The translations under genes were made by a program, and so were the position numbers. Positions 35,466 through 44,438 of a stretch of DNA of 64,000 nt are shown here, in pieces. The stretch covers positions 310,001 through 374,000 of the forward strand of contig NZ_RCCE01000001.1 of the NCBI RefSeq assembly GCF_003663885.1, read 5' to 3'. Under the pieces are notes generated by a model. The model was not told the DNA's origin. It was given only the letters and a program-made list of their open reading frames with translations, and ran no database searches. Position 1 is the stretch's first letter. Every line of letters starts with the position of its first letter. This stretch comes from Litoreibacter meonggei. Its GTDB lineage: Bacteria; Pseudomonadota; Alphaproteobacteria; Rhodobacterales; Rhodobacteraceae.

Positions 35466-36091
35466 GTGGAATTTTTCTAACATTTGAAGGCATCGACGGC
35501 TCAGGGAAATCTACCCAGTCACGCCTTTTGGCTGGTCATCTTGAAGCCGCGGGCTTCGAGGTTGTGCTGACACGCGAACCCGGCGGCTCACCCGGTGCCG
35601 AAGACATCCGCCGCCTGCTGGTCGAAGGCGAGCCGGGCCGCTGGTCTGCCGAAACGGAAATCCTGCTGTTCACCGCCGCCCGCCGCGATCATCTGGAACG
35701 CCTGATCACCCCTGCTCTTGAGGCGGGAAAGATCGTCATCTGCGACCGCTTCGCCGACAGTACCCGCGTCTATCAGGGGGCCACCCGCGGCGACCTGCGT
35801 GCCACCGTCGACGCGCTTCATGTGCAGATGATCGGCCGTGAACCGGACCTGACCCTGATCATCGACATGGACCCTGACATCGCCCTTGAGCGCGGTCTGG
35901 CCCGCGGCTCCGGTGAGGATCGGTTCGAGGAATTCGGTGCTCAGTTCCAGCACAAGTTGCGGGCGGGCTTTCTTGGCCTGCTCGAAGATTTCCCCGACCG
36001 CACCTGCCTGATTGACGGCACCCAAGGCGCGCAGGACGTTGGCCGCGAGATCGCAAGTTTGGTCGACACCTATATCGCCGCGCGCGCATGA
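35462..36091 (+). CDS. tmk: Thymidylate kinase
   Basis: The 209-residue enzyme phosphorylates dTMP to dTDP. It has the P-loop FEGIDGSGKSTQ (about residues 8-19), the DRFADS nucleotide motif (DR in CDRFADST, about residue 98) and a LID region rich in Arg (LARGSGEDRFEEF). Its TTG start overlaps the preceding stop (TTGA) and its stop overlaps the holB start (ATGA), so the genes are tightly coupled. Confidence 0.95.
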   Translation: MSGIFLTFEGIDGSGKSTQSRLLAGHLEAAGFEVVLTREPGGSPGAEDIRRLLVEGEPGRWSAETEILLFTAARRDHLERLITPALEAGKIVICDRFADSTRVYQGATRGDLRATVDALHVQMIGREPDLTLIIDMDPDIALERGLARGSGEDRFEEFGAQFQHKLRAGFLGLLEDFPDRTCLIDGTQGAQDVGREIASLVDTYIAARA

Positions 36092-37212
36092 GCGACGACG
36101 CCCTCCCCAGCTCCGACCAGATCGACGGCGCGCCCCACCCGCGCGAAACCGCGACGCTGGTGGGCCAGCACGTGGCCGAGGAGAACTTTCTTGAGGCTTT
36201 CAACGGCGACCGTTTGCATCACGCATGGATGATCACCGGCCCACGCGGAGTGGGCAAAGCCACCTTGGCGTGGAAGCTGGCGAAGTTCTTGCTGGCGAAC
36301 CCGCCGGCCGATGCAAACGACATGTTCGGCGCGCCGCCTGCCCCCACAACGCTGGACGTAGACCCGCACCATCCCGTCATCGCCCGTATGAGCGCGGGCA
36401 GCGAGGCGGGGTTGTTCGTCCTCAAACGCCCGTATGACGAGGACAAAAAGAAGTTCAAACAGCAGATCACCGTCGACGAGGTGCGCAAGCTGAAAGGGTT
36501 TTTCTCCCTCTCCGCCACCGAGGGCGGTCGCCGCATCGTGATCGTGGATGCCGCCGACGACATGAACGTCTCCGCCGCCAATGCGTTGCTGAAGGTGTTG
36601 GAGGAGCCCCCTGCCGACGCGCTGTTGTTCCTGATCAGCCACCAGCCCTCCCGCTTACTGCCCACCATCCGGTCGCGCTGCCGCGAGTTGCGCTGTGTGA
36701 CGCTGGATGCCGACCAAATGTCCGCCGCCCTGACCGCTACTGGGGCCGATATCGGCACGCATGGTTCGGCGCTGGCCGAACTGTCCGGTGGTTCGGTGGG
36801 TGAAGCGCTTCGGATGCTCAACCTTGGTGGTTTGGAAGTCTATGCCGACCTCGTGGCACTTGCCGCCAGCTTCCCGAAGCTCGACCGCACGCTGATGATC
36901 GCGCTTGGCGAAAAAGCCGCCGCACGCGGTCAGGAAGCCCGCTACGAGTTGATGCTGCGCCTTGCCGATGTGCTGCTCGCCCGCCTTGCGCGCGCAGGTC
37001 TGGGCCAGCCCCAGACCGAGGCTGCGCGCGGTGAGTTGGAGATGCTCGCCCGCCTGTCACCGGATGCGAACGCAGCGCGGGCGTGGGCCTCGGTTTCCGC
37101 AAATATCTCCGCCCGTGCGCAACACGGGCGTGCGGTGAACCTTGACCCTTCGGCGCTGGTCATTGATATGGTTCTGGCAATGAACGAAGTGGCTGCGAAA
37201 ACCGCGGCCTGA
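36088..37212 (+). CDS. holB: DNA polymerase III subunit delta'
   Basis: The 374-residue AAA+ clamp-loader subunit has a degenerate P-loop ITGPRGVGKATLAWKLAKFLL and the sensor segment ISHQPSRLLPTIRSRCRELRC with the SRC motif. The Cys zinc-binding module of gamma/tau is absent, as expected. It stands between tmk and tatD, a widespread order in alphaproteobacteria, and its ATG overlaps the tmk stop. Confidence 0.93.
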   Translation: MSDDALPSSDQIDGAPHPRETATLVGQHVAEENFLEAFNGDRLHHAWMITGPRGVGKATLAWKLAKFLLANPPADANDMFGAPPAPTTLDVDPHHPVIARMSAGSEAGLFVLKRPYDEDKKKFKQQITVDEVRKLKGFFSLSATEGGRRIVIVDAADDMNVSAANALLKVLEEPPADALLFLISHQPSRLLPTIRSRCRELRCVTLDADQMSAALTATGADIGTHGSALAELSGGSVGEALRMLNLGGLEVYADLVALAASFPKLDRTLMIALGEKAAARGQEARYELMLRLADVLLARLARAGLGQPQTEAARGELEMLARLSPDANAARAWASVSANISARAQHGRAVNLDPSALVIDMVLAMNEVAAKTAA

Positions 37213-37223
37213 CGAGGCCGAGA

Positions 37224-38009
37224 ATGAGCACCCCCCAGATCACCGACAGTCACTGCCATCTGGATTTCCCCGATTTCGATGGCGAGCTACCCGACATCAT
37301 CGCCCGCGCCCATGACGCTGGCGTGACGCGCATGGTGACGATCTGCACAAAACTGCGGCTGGAACCCCAAGTCCGCGCCATCGCGGAGGCACACCCGTCC
37401 GTTTACTATGCCGCCGGCACCCACCCGATGAGTGCGGCGGACGAGCCGCTTGCCACGGTGGAGGAATTGGTGAAGCTGGCAGAGCACCCCAAATTCGTCG
37501 GCATCGGCGAGACGGGGCTGGACTACCACTACACCGCCGAGAGCAAGGACATTCAACAGCAAAGCCTGCGGGTCCATATCGAGGCCGCGCGGCAGACCAA
37601 GCTGCCGCTGATCATCCACGCCCGCGCGGCGGATGACGACATGGCCCGCATCCTGAGCGAGGAACACGCCAAAGGCGCGTATACCTGCGTCATGCACTGC
37701 TTTTCATCCTCCAAAGATCTGGCGCAGGCGGCGCTTGATCTGGGCTTCTACCTGTCCATGTCCGGCATCGCCGCCTTCCCCAAGTCTCAAGATCTGCGCG
37801 ACATCTTCGCCGCCGCCCCCGTGGACCGCATCCTTGTCGAGACCGACGCTCCCTACCTCGCCCCGCCCCCCTATCGCGGCAAGCGCAACGAGCCGGGCTA
37901 TACCGCCCACACCGCCAAGGTCGGCGCGGAGGTGTTCGGCCTAGACTACGCCGACTTCGCCGCGCAGACGCAGGCCAATTTCGAACGCCTGTTCTGGAAA
38001 GCCAAATGA
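37224..38009 (+). CDS. TatD-family metal-dependent hydrolase
   Basis: The 261-residue protein is a TIM-barrel amidohydrolase-type nuclease. It shows the first metal motif DSHCHLDF, GIGETGLDYHY, LPLIIHARAADDDM, MHCFSSSKDLAQAAL and the terminal VETDAPYLAPPPYRGKRNEP with the catalytic Asp. Family members act as Mg-dependent 3'-5' DNases in DNA repair or degradation. GACGAGG precedes the ATG, and its stop overlaps the next start. Confidence 0.93.
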   Translation: MSTPQITDSHCHLDFPDFDGELPDIIARAHDAGVTRMVTICTKLRLEPQVRAIAEAHPSVYYAAGTHPMSAADEPLATVEELVKLAEHPKFVGIGETGLDYHYTAESKDIQQQSLRVHIEAARQTKLPLIIHARAADDDMARILSEEHAKGAYTCVMHCFSSSKDLAQAALDLGFYLSMSGIAAFPKSQDLRDIFAAAPVDRILVETDAPYLAPPPYRGKRNEPGYTAHTAKVGAEVFGLDYADFAAQTQANFERLFWKAK

Positions 38010-38800
38010 AGCGCCGGTTTACTATATTGGGCTGCGGCTCGTCGGGCGGCGTGCCAAGGCTTGGCGGGCATTGGGGCGATTGCGACCCCAATAATCCGAA
38101 GAACCGCCGCCGCCGCTGCTCCTTGCTGGTCGAACAGATCGGCGCCGAAGGCACCACCTCCGTGCTGATAGACACGTCACCGGACCTGCGCTCGCAGCTT
38201 CTGGATGCAAATGTCGGGCGTTTGGACGGGGTGGTCTACACCCATTCCCATGCTGACCACGTTCATGGCATCGACGACCTGCGGATGATCGTCTTCAACA
38301 TGAAAGAACGGCTGAAGGTCTGGGCGGACGGTGACACGACCAACAGCCTGATCGCGCGGTTCGGCTACGCGTTCGTTCAGCCCGAAGGCTCCCCCTATCC
38401 GCCGATCCTGACCTTGAAGTCGATCAAGGGGCTGATCGAGGTGAAAGGCCCCGGCGGCACCATCCCGCTGGCCCCGTTCAGGGCAAACCACGGCACCATT
38501 GACGCGTTGGGCTTCCGTATCGGCGGGCTGGCGTACCTGCCGGACGTGGCAGAGTTCTACGACGAGACATGGGCGGCCCTTCAGGGCCTCGACTGTTTCA
38601 TCATCGACGCGCTGCGTCGCGCGCCACATCCCAGCCACTCGCATTTGGAAAACACCCTAAAGTGGATCGAGAAGCTGGCCCCCAAGCGCGCAGTGATCAC
38701 CAACATGCATATCGACCTCGACTATGCGACGGTCGAGGCCGAAACCGCCGACAACGTCACCCCCGCCTATGACGGCATGACAATCGAATACGACGTCTAG
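38006..38800 (+). CDS. MBL-fold hydrolase, PhnP-like
   Basis: The 264-residue protein has the metallo-beta-lactamase motif HSHADHVHGIDDLR (about residues 77-90). It has an N-terminal GCGSSGGVPRLGGHWGDCDP that is characteristic of PhnP-like and tRNase Z-like phosphodiesterases, and a C-terminal HPSHSHLENTLKW. The substrate is probably a small cyclic phosphate or related phosphodiester. It is the last but one gene of the tmk-holB-tatD unit; the start overlaps tatD by four bases. Confidence 0.85.
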   Translation: MKRRFTILGCGSSGGVPRLGGHWGDCDPNNPKNRRRRCSLLVEQIGAEGTTSVLIDTSPDLRSQLLDANVGRLDGVVYTHSHADHVHGIDDLRMIVFNMKERLKVWADGDTTNSLIARFGYAFVQPEGSPYPPILTLKSIKGLIEVKGPGGTIPLAPFRANHGTIDALGFRIGGLAYLPDVAEFYDETWAALQGLDCFIIDALRRAPHPSHSHLENTLKWIEKLAPKRAVITNMHIDLDYATVEAETADNVTPAYDGMTIEYDV

Positions 38801-39730
38801 ATGGGGGCGTTGCTGGAAGTCATTCTGCCGGTTTTTCTGGTCATCGGCGCGGGCTACATCGCGGTGAAGCGCGACCTCTTCTCGAACGAGGGCGCGGATG
38901 CGCTGATGAAGTTCACCCAAAGCTTCGCCATCCCCTGCTTGCTGTTTCGCGGCATCGCGGAGTTGGAGCTGGGTGCCTATTTCGAGCCGCGCCTGCTGGC
39001 GTCCTACTACCTGCCCGCCATCGCCGGTTTCACCCTTGGTACGCTCGGCGCACGCCTGATCTTCGGGCGGCCTTGGGAGGACAGCATCGCCATCGGCTTT
39101 TGCTGCCTGTTCTCCAACGCCGTGCTGCTGGGCCTGCCGATCACCGAGCGCGCCTATGGCGAGGGCGCCTTGTCACCGAACTATGCCATCATCGCCGTCA
39201 ACGCGCCGATCTGCTACGGCATCGGCATCACCGCGATGGAGGTCGTGCGCAACAAGGGTGGCGGGCTGTGGCACACCGCGAAAGCCGTTTGGCGGGCGAT
39301 CACCCATAACGCGCTGATCATCGGCATCGCATTGGGCTTTGTGGTCAACATCACCTCCCTGCCCCTGCCCGGTGTGTTGACCGATGCCATCGACCTGATG
39401 ATCCGCGCGGCGCTACCCGCGGCGATCTTCGGGCTGGGCGGCGTCCTCGCCCGTTATAAGCTGGAAGGCGACACCGGCCCCGTGATCATGGTCTGCGCCC
39501 TGATGCTGGTGGTTCAACCGAGCTTGACATGGCTCGTCGCAGGGGCAACCGGCGTGGGAACGGGTGCGTTCCGGTCGGTCGTGCTGACATCGGCCATGGC
39601 ACCGGGCGTGAACGCCTATGTCTTCGCCAACATGTACGGGGTCGGCAAACGGGTTGCAGCCTCGGCAGTGCTGATCTCGACCGCATTGTCGGTGCTCACG
39701 CTATGGGTGTGGCTGGCTGTTTTGCCTTAA
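38801..39730 (+). CDS. AEC family transporter
   Basis: The 309-residue polytopic protein (about ten hydrophobic segments) belongs to the auxin-efflux-carrier-like AEC family. The N-terminal segment ILPVFLVIGAGYIAVKRDLF and the C-terminal MAPGVNAYVFANMYG are typical of it. Bacterial members transport carboxylates such as malate or malonate; the substrate here is unknown. The ATG directly abuts the preceding stop codon. Confidence 0.87.
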   Translation: MGALLEVILPVFLVIGAGYIAVKRDLFSNEGADALMKFTQSFAIPCLLFRGIAELELGAYFEPRLLASYYLPAIAGFTLGTLGARLIFGRPWEDSIAIGFCCLFSNAVLLGLPITERAYGEGALSPNYAIIAVNAPICYGIGITAMEVVRNKGGGLWHTAKAVWRAITHNALIIGIALGFVVNITSLPLPGVLTDAIDLMIRAALPAAIFGLGGVLARYKLEGDTGPVIMVCALMLVVQPSLTWLVAGATGVGTGAFRSVVLTSAMAPGVNAYVFANMYGVGKRVAASAVLISTALSVLTLWVWLAVLP

Positions 39731-39992
39731 TGTAAGTCTGCAAAAGCACACGAGCTTCGCCGCCGCCTTACCGTTCCGTCAGACTCTGTCTGCCAATTGA
39801 CTGATCTGTCAGCAACACGACACCTCGCCCCCTTGCGGAAGCGAGGTGCTTTCACACTCACTCGGGCAACTCAAACATCTGTGAGCGGTCTGTTGCCAAT
39901 AAATCGACACAACAAACACTCCAAAGCGTTGACTATAGGTAATGCACGCTCAGTGCGGTATGATCGGGCATTCATCAAGCCAAGGTTATTCC

Positions 39993-40973
39993 ATGATTAC
40001 TCCAGAATTCGCCCGCCGCACTTGGATCGCGCTTCCAATCCTCGTCGCGCTTTTGGGCGCTCCGCTCGTCGCCAACGCCCAATCAACATCCAATACGATT
40101 GATAGCCCGCGCTCCGAAGCATTGGGGGCCGTCGTCGGATCTGACATCTCCGATTTCCGCAACGCCATCGCCAAAAGGCGCAGTGGAACGGCGCGGCCGT
40201 CCGTTCGCCAAGATGACACCAGTCTGACCGGCGGCACCGCACCTTCATGGGGGGGGATTTCGTCGGCATGGACCTCCGTCGATACCAAACGCCTCAGCGG
40301 CACCTATTCGGGAAACTCGACAAACCTGATCTTCGGGGCCGACACGATTGTTGGCGACTCGCTTATTGTGGGTCTCATCGCAGGCTACAACCGCTCCTCG
40401 GTTGATCTGCCGAGCGGACAGCGGGTCAAGGCCGATGGCTTCTCCGTGGGGCCTTATTTCTCCGCGCGACTGTCTGACTCGCTCAGCCTTGATGGATTCA
40501 TCGGGTTCGGCAAGCCCGACTACGATATCGACGGAGGACAGTTCTCGGGAGACAAGACCTTCGGCAACCTGACCCTGACCGGTAGCATCCCGTTGCAACG
40601 CGCCGAGCTGTCGCCATTCATCAGCATCGCCTCGGTACGCGAAAAGCTTCCTGCATTCAGCAGCGTTGCCCCCGTCGTCGCCTACGGCGCGACCGAAATC
40701 AAAAGCTTTGTTGCCACTATTGGTACCGGCGTGAACTACAACCCGATCGACAAGGGCAATTTAACCTACTTGCCGAATGCAGGCATCGAGATTGACTACG
40801 TCCGCAATGATGACGGCTTCGGCAATGTCGATAGCTTCACCACCCCGCGCCTGAGCGGCGGCGTGACGATCATCAGTGATACTGGCGCGTTGAACCTTGG
40901 TGCAAACGTATCGCGCACCTCCGAAGGCACGACGACCGTGGGGGCCAGTGCAGCGTATTTCTGGCAGTTCTGA
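39993..40973 (+). CDS. Autotransporter-like outer-membrane beta-barrel protein
   Basis: The 326-residue protein has a signal peptide (about residues 1-31, ending VANAQS) and a short low-complexity stretch. A beta-barrel pattern of alternating strands follows (about 85-326), ending in the terminal Phe (AAYFWQF) required for outer-membrane insertion. The barrel resembles the autotransporter domain, but the passenger is only about 50 residues. It may be a porin-like or adhesive barrel rather than a secretion system. AAGG precedes the ATG. No partner gene adjoins it. Confidence 0.75.
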   Translation: MITPEFARRTWIALPILVALLGAPLVANAQSTSNTIDSPRSEALGAVVGSDISDFRNAIAKRRSGTARPSVRQDDTSLTGGTAPSWGGISSAWTSVDTKRLSGTYSGNSTNLIFGADTIVGDSLIVGLIAGYNRSSVDLPSGQRVKADGFSVGPYFSARLSDSLSLDGFIGFGKPDYDIDGGQFSGDKTFGNLTLTGSIPLQRAELSPFISIASVREKLPAFSSVAPVVAYGATEIKSFVATIGTGVNYNPIDKGNLTYLPNAGIEIDYVRNDDGFGNVDSFTTPRLSGGVTIISDTGALNLGANVSRTSEGTTTVGASAAYFWQF

Positions 40974-41603
40974 TCTGATGTCTGGAAGAACGCAGATCAT
41001 CTAGGCTGCGTCCGAATTTACGGCAATAGAGCTATCCAAGCTATTGTTTGGTTTCGTTCTATACCCGCTCGATGCCAAGCACTCCAAGCAGTCAAGCTAC
41101 GGTGAATTGATGTGTTCGGGCTTTTCGCACGCTCTCCCACGCCTTGCAGAACCGAGAACGGCTAACTGGTGCGTGGCAACCGAGTCAGAAGCTATCTTGC
41201 ATTCGGAATCTATCTTGCGGCGGAGTTAGTCCGTAACCAAGCGGGTTGGCATAAATTCGCGTCATCCACTCAGTGGCTGAAAACAGGTTCCAAATCTCGA
41301 GCATGTGGCAGTGATCAAGTCATGATCCATGCAACAGCAACACAGGCCTCCCATGACCATGATCACGCGATTTAACATCCTGCGCAGTCTATCAAATGTG
41401 GTTCCTTATCTACGGCGAAGCAACCTGTTCGTTGCAGGCTCAAGGCCAGTTGTTAATGGAACAACGGTAAGGCAAACCGGACCTGCAAACTCTGCGTAGG
41501 CGATCTATGTAGGCGCAATGTTAGCGCGTTTCCACACATAACGAGCTGACACCGCACGTGAAACGCGACTTCAATTTAACCTTGCTTGTCGAGAAGGCTG
41601 ACT
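40974..41603. other. 630-bp gene-free region
   Basis: No convincing coding sequence, RNA or repeat family is seen. Short open frames show random composition. It may carry regulatory or decayed DNA. The 3' side leads into a small membrane-protein frame. Confidence 0.4.
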
Positions 41604-41780
41604 TTGGAACACTACTCACCTCTTCCTCTTATGCTGGTCTTAAGCGCGATTGGCGGGGCTATCGCCGCGAGTCTGTGTCTTATGTTTGGGAGCGGCCTAC
41701 TTTTAGCGATTTGCGCATATAGTCTTGGTGGAGCAATAATATTAATTGCCACAGGCTTGCTACATGCAAGACGCAGCTAG
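41604..41780 (+). CDS. Small two-helix membrane protein
   Basis: A 58-codon frame starts at TTG 41604, six bases after AGAAGG. The predicted product has two hydrophobic segments (about residues 6-26 and 32-52) and a short basic tail (HARRS). An earlier in-frame TTG (41586) is less well supported. Tiny membrane proteins of this kind are often stress- or transporter-associated, but no family is recognised, and a chance frame is possible. Confidence 0.45.
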   Translation: MEHYSPLPLMLVLSAIGGAIAASLCLMFGSGLLLAICAYSLGGAIILIATGLLHARRS

Positions 41781-41920
41781 CTGAACAAATTTTGCATGTT
41801 TTCCATTTCATGGCACCAGCTCAGCCTTCTCGCCAATCACACGGTATAACAAAAGGGCAGACTTTGCATGGACAACACAGGCTTATGCCTCTGGTTTCAT
41901 AACATGCCAGGTCATCCATA

Positions 41921-42007
41921 TGGTGCGGTCGGAGGGACTCGAACCCTCACTCTTGTTACAGAACAGCGACCTCAACGCTGCGCGTCTACCAATTCCGCCA
42001 CGACCGC
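41921..42007 (-). tRNA. tRNA-Leu(GAG)
   Basis: The complement folds as an 87-base class II tRNA. The acceptor GCGGTCG pairs with the CGACCGC end, the anticodon loop TTGAGGT gives anticodon GAG, the variable arm is long, the T-loop is GGTTCGAGTCCC and CCA is encoded at 41921-41923. Confidence 0.95.
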
Positions 42008-42082
42008 AAAATCATAGGGATGTGGGCGGCGTTCTAGCCTGCCCCCCCGCCCTTGTGAAGCGCAAAAACGCATGGAACGAAA

Positions 42083-42113
42083 AAGGCCGGAGATGCATAA
42101 CATCTCCGGCCTT
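42083..42113 (-). terminator. Rho-independent terminator of the peptidoglycan-binding gene
   Basis: A perfect 13-bp stem (42083-42095 with 42101-42113) encloses a five-base loop; on the minus strand it runs into five T residues. It lies 24 bases after the stop codon at 42137. Reading on the plus strand only a weak T-run follows. Confidence 0.88.
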
Positions 42114-42136
42114 CTAATTGCTACGGTTGAAGCTAT

Positions 42137-43495
42137 TTACTGGTCGACTTTGAAGATTGGCAAAGCCGACGCAGGCTGCACCTGAGGCACTGCCGATGTA
42201 TTGCTTGCCAGCGAGAAGGACGCTTTGCGCAACAGCGCGTTGCGCTCTGGCTGACCCGGCGCGAAGACCGGCGTGGCGCCATTTTCGATAGCCGTTAACC
42301 CCATATCATACCAAGGCAACGCCAGATCAGTGCGCTTCGACACGCCGAACCCTTGCGCCAGGTGGTGGCCCATCAACTCGGAATAGACCTGCTCGCCCAA
42401 CACAGCCAACAACAAGGCAGAGCCAATGGCGACGTCCATGTTGTCAGTGCGATAACCGACCGACAGGCAAATCTTGGCTGTGCCCGCCAGTTGGACCGGC
42501 GACATGCCCGTGCTCAGCACGAAACTGGACACATCCTGCAACACAGCCGTATGCGGCTTCAAAGACATTGCCGCGACATGCTCTTTCAATGCGGGGCCGA
42601 AGCCTTCGCATTGCTGTGCGATCTGGGCAGGCGTGAAGCCTTGGATCTTGGACGATAGCTGCTCGCCCTCGGAGATTGCGTAAGTCCGCGCAAGGCAGAA
42701 CTGTTCGTTCAGGGCCAAATTGGTGTCGACCATGGTATCGGCGGTCATAAAACCGCCATTGGTCGAGGTCAGTAGCGAGACCTGATTGCAATGCGATGCC
42801 AGCGACACAGCGGTAGTTTTGCCCATAAAGCTAGGCAGCGATCCGCTCTGAGGCGTGCCCACAGTTGCAGCGCCTGCGAGTGCGGTCACAGTCGTGGTTG
42901 TCGTCGTCGTTCCACCCAAAGTCTGAGGCTGCAACACTTGCGGTTGCGGTGCGACGACAATCGTCGTCGCGGGCGCAACTGGAGCCACAGCCGCCGTTCC
43001 AACACCAGCTGCTTCGTTGCGGTAACGGGTCAGAAGACCGCGCGGCCCGGACGGGCTTGCCGCGATCAGTTGCGACGTGGCGACACCGCCCGTAATGGCA
43101 CGATTGTAGCTTTGCAGCAGGAAGTTCTTTTCGTAATCCGTCAACTGACCAGTAGCAGGGTAACCCATATGCGCCTGATAGTTGGAAATGGCGGCACGTG
43201 ACCTCCGCCCCAGCACGCCATCGGGAGAGCCGGCAGGGAAACCGAAATAGTTCAGCGAAGTTTGAATCTCGCGCCGCTCCTGGCGGACATAGGAAGGCAC
43301 GACCGCCCGTTTTTTGGTGTAGGTCTTCCGGCGAACCACCCGTTTTTGTTTACCCGCATTGCGAACAATTGCGGAGCCGACAACCCCTGCAACGATACCC
43401 GCAGCAAAGTCTCCACTACCAGCCGAGACACGAGTCGCCGGTACAGTTATCATCGCTGCCGCGGCACAAGCCATTGTAATATTTTTAAAAAACAT
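42137..43495 (-). CDS. Peptidoglycan-binding-domain protein
   Basis: The 452-residue protein has a signal peptide (about residues 1-25, ending RVSAG), a glycine-rich segment that resembles a membrane anchor and a basic stretch. A PG_binding_1 domain follows (about residues 75-125, ERREIQTSLNYFGFPAGSPDGVLGRRSRAAISNYQ). The C-terminal 300 residues, with a Thr/Val-rich linker, carry a helical domain of no recognised family. The protein probably binds the cell wall in the periplasm. A terminator follows. Confidence 0.8.
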   Translation of the reverse strand: MFFKNITMACAAAAMITVPATRVSAGSGDFAAGIVAGVVGSAIVRNAGKQKRVVRRKTYTKKRAVVPSYVRQERREIQTSLNYFGFPAGSPDGVLGRRSRAAISNYQAHMGYPATGQLTDYEKNFLLQSYNRAITGGVATSQLIAASPSGPRGLLTRYRNEAAGVGTAAVAPVAPATTIVVAPQPQVLQPQTLGGTTTTTTTVTALAGAATVGTPQSGSLPSFMGKTTAVSLASHCNQVSLLTSTNGGFMTADTMVDTNLALNEQFCLARTYAISEGEQLSSKIQGFTPAQIAQQCEGFGPALKEHVAAMSLKPHTAVLQDVSSFVLSTGMSPVQLAGTAKICLSVGYRTDNMDVAIGSALLLAVLGEQVYSELMGHHLAQGFGVSKRTDLALPWYDMGLTAIENGATPVFAPGQPERNALLRKASFSLASNTSAVPQVQPASALPIFKVDQ

Positions 43496-43614
43496 GCATT
43501 TCCTCCGAACACGTAAATATACTAACTGCGTTATCGTAACATGTAGACCAAAGTTGGGCCTAGAGAAAAAGGCTTAAAAACAAGCACGAACCCTTTCAAG
43601 CAAAGGTCACCACC

Positions 43615-44271
43615 ATGTTGGAATGGATCACAAGCGACGGATTGACCGAATATGCGCAAGCAGTCGCCTTCATGGAAGATCGCGTTGACGCCATCCATCG
43701 CGGCACCGCACCCGAGTGCATTTGGCTTGTTGAACACCCCCCGCTTTATACCGCCGGAACCTCTGCTGACGTAGCCGATCTGGTCTCTCCCGACCGTTTT
43801 CCCGTGCATCAAACACGGCGCGGCGGGCAGTACACCTACCACGGCCCCGGCCAGCGGGTGGCTTATGCCATGTTAGACCTGAACAAGCGCGGTCGTGACG
43901 TCCGTAGATACGTCCAAAACCTTGAAGCTTGGGTGATCGCCACGCTCGCCGAGTTCAACGTGGCCGGGCATATCCGCGACGGGCGCGTCGGTGTCTGGGT
44001 GGAGCGGCCCGACAAACCGCTGCACATCAACGGCACCTTGGCGGAAGACAAAATCGCCGCCATTGGCGTGCGCTTACGCAAATGGGTCACCTTCCACGGG
44101 TTGTCGATCAACGTGGAACCCGATCTTGAGCATTTCAGCGGCATCGTGCCATGTGGAATTTCTGAGCACGGCGTCACCTCACTCGTGGATTTGGGACTTC
44201 CGGTAACCATGGCGGACCTGGATGTCGCTCTCAAATCCAACTTCCAGCAGGTTTTCGGGGACAAGGCGTAA
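43615..44271 (+). CDS. lipB: Lipoyl(octanoyl) transferase
   Basis: The 218-residue enzyme moves octanoyl groups from acyl carrier protein to lipoyl domains, the first step of lipoate synthesis. The sequence shows [22 protein letters not shown] (family signature) and a catalytic Cys in [14 protein letters not shown] with the nearby Lys in [16 protein letters not shown]. Length is normal. It lies upstream of ctaD on the same strand, but the 167-base gap suggests separate transcription. Confidence 0.95.
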   Translation: MLEWITSDGLTEYAQAVAFMEDRVDAIHRGTAPECIWLVEHPPLYTAGTSADVADLVSPDRFPVHQTRRGGQYTYHGPGQRVAYAMLDLNKRGRDVRRYVQNLEAWVIATLAEFNVAGHIRDGRVGVWVERPDKPLHINGTLAEDKIAAIGVRLRKWVTFHGLSINVEPDLEHFSGIVPCGISEHGVTSLVDLGLPVTMADLDVALKSNFQQVFGDKA

Positions 44272-44438
44272 AAACCCGCCCCTAAATGCGACATTTTGCG
44301 CGTGTTACGATGGGTTGTAACATTGCCCCTTCCGCCTATCGTCTCTAAAACGGAAGAATAATTACGGGGCGACTCTGCCCCGATCTTCGTGTGGGGACCA
44401 ACAGCCCCACGCAAAATGAGTGGAAACGGGAGAATCGC

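Noticed and set aside
44285-44299. RegA-like site before ctaD (TGCGACATTTTGCGC)
   Set aside because: It differs from the known consensus in spacing and one key base; without footprint data it is not convincing.
44310-44327. GTTAC-N8-GTAAC inverted repeat before ctaD
   Set aside because: The arms are short and the position relative to a promoter is unknown.
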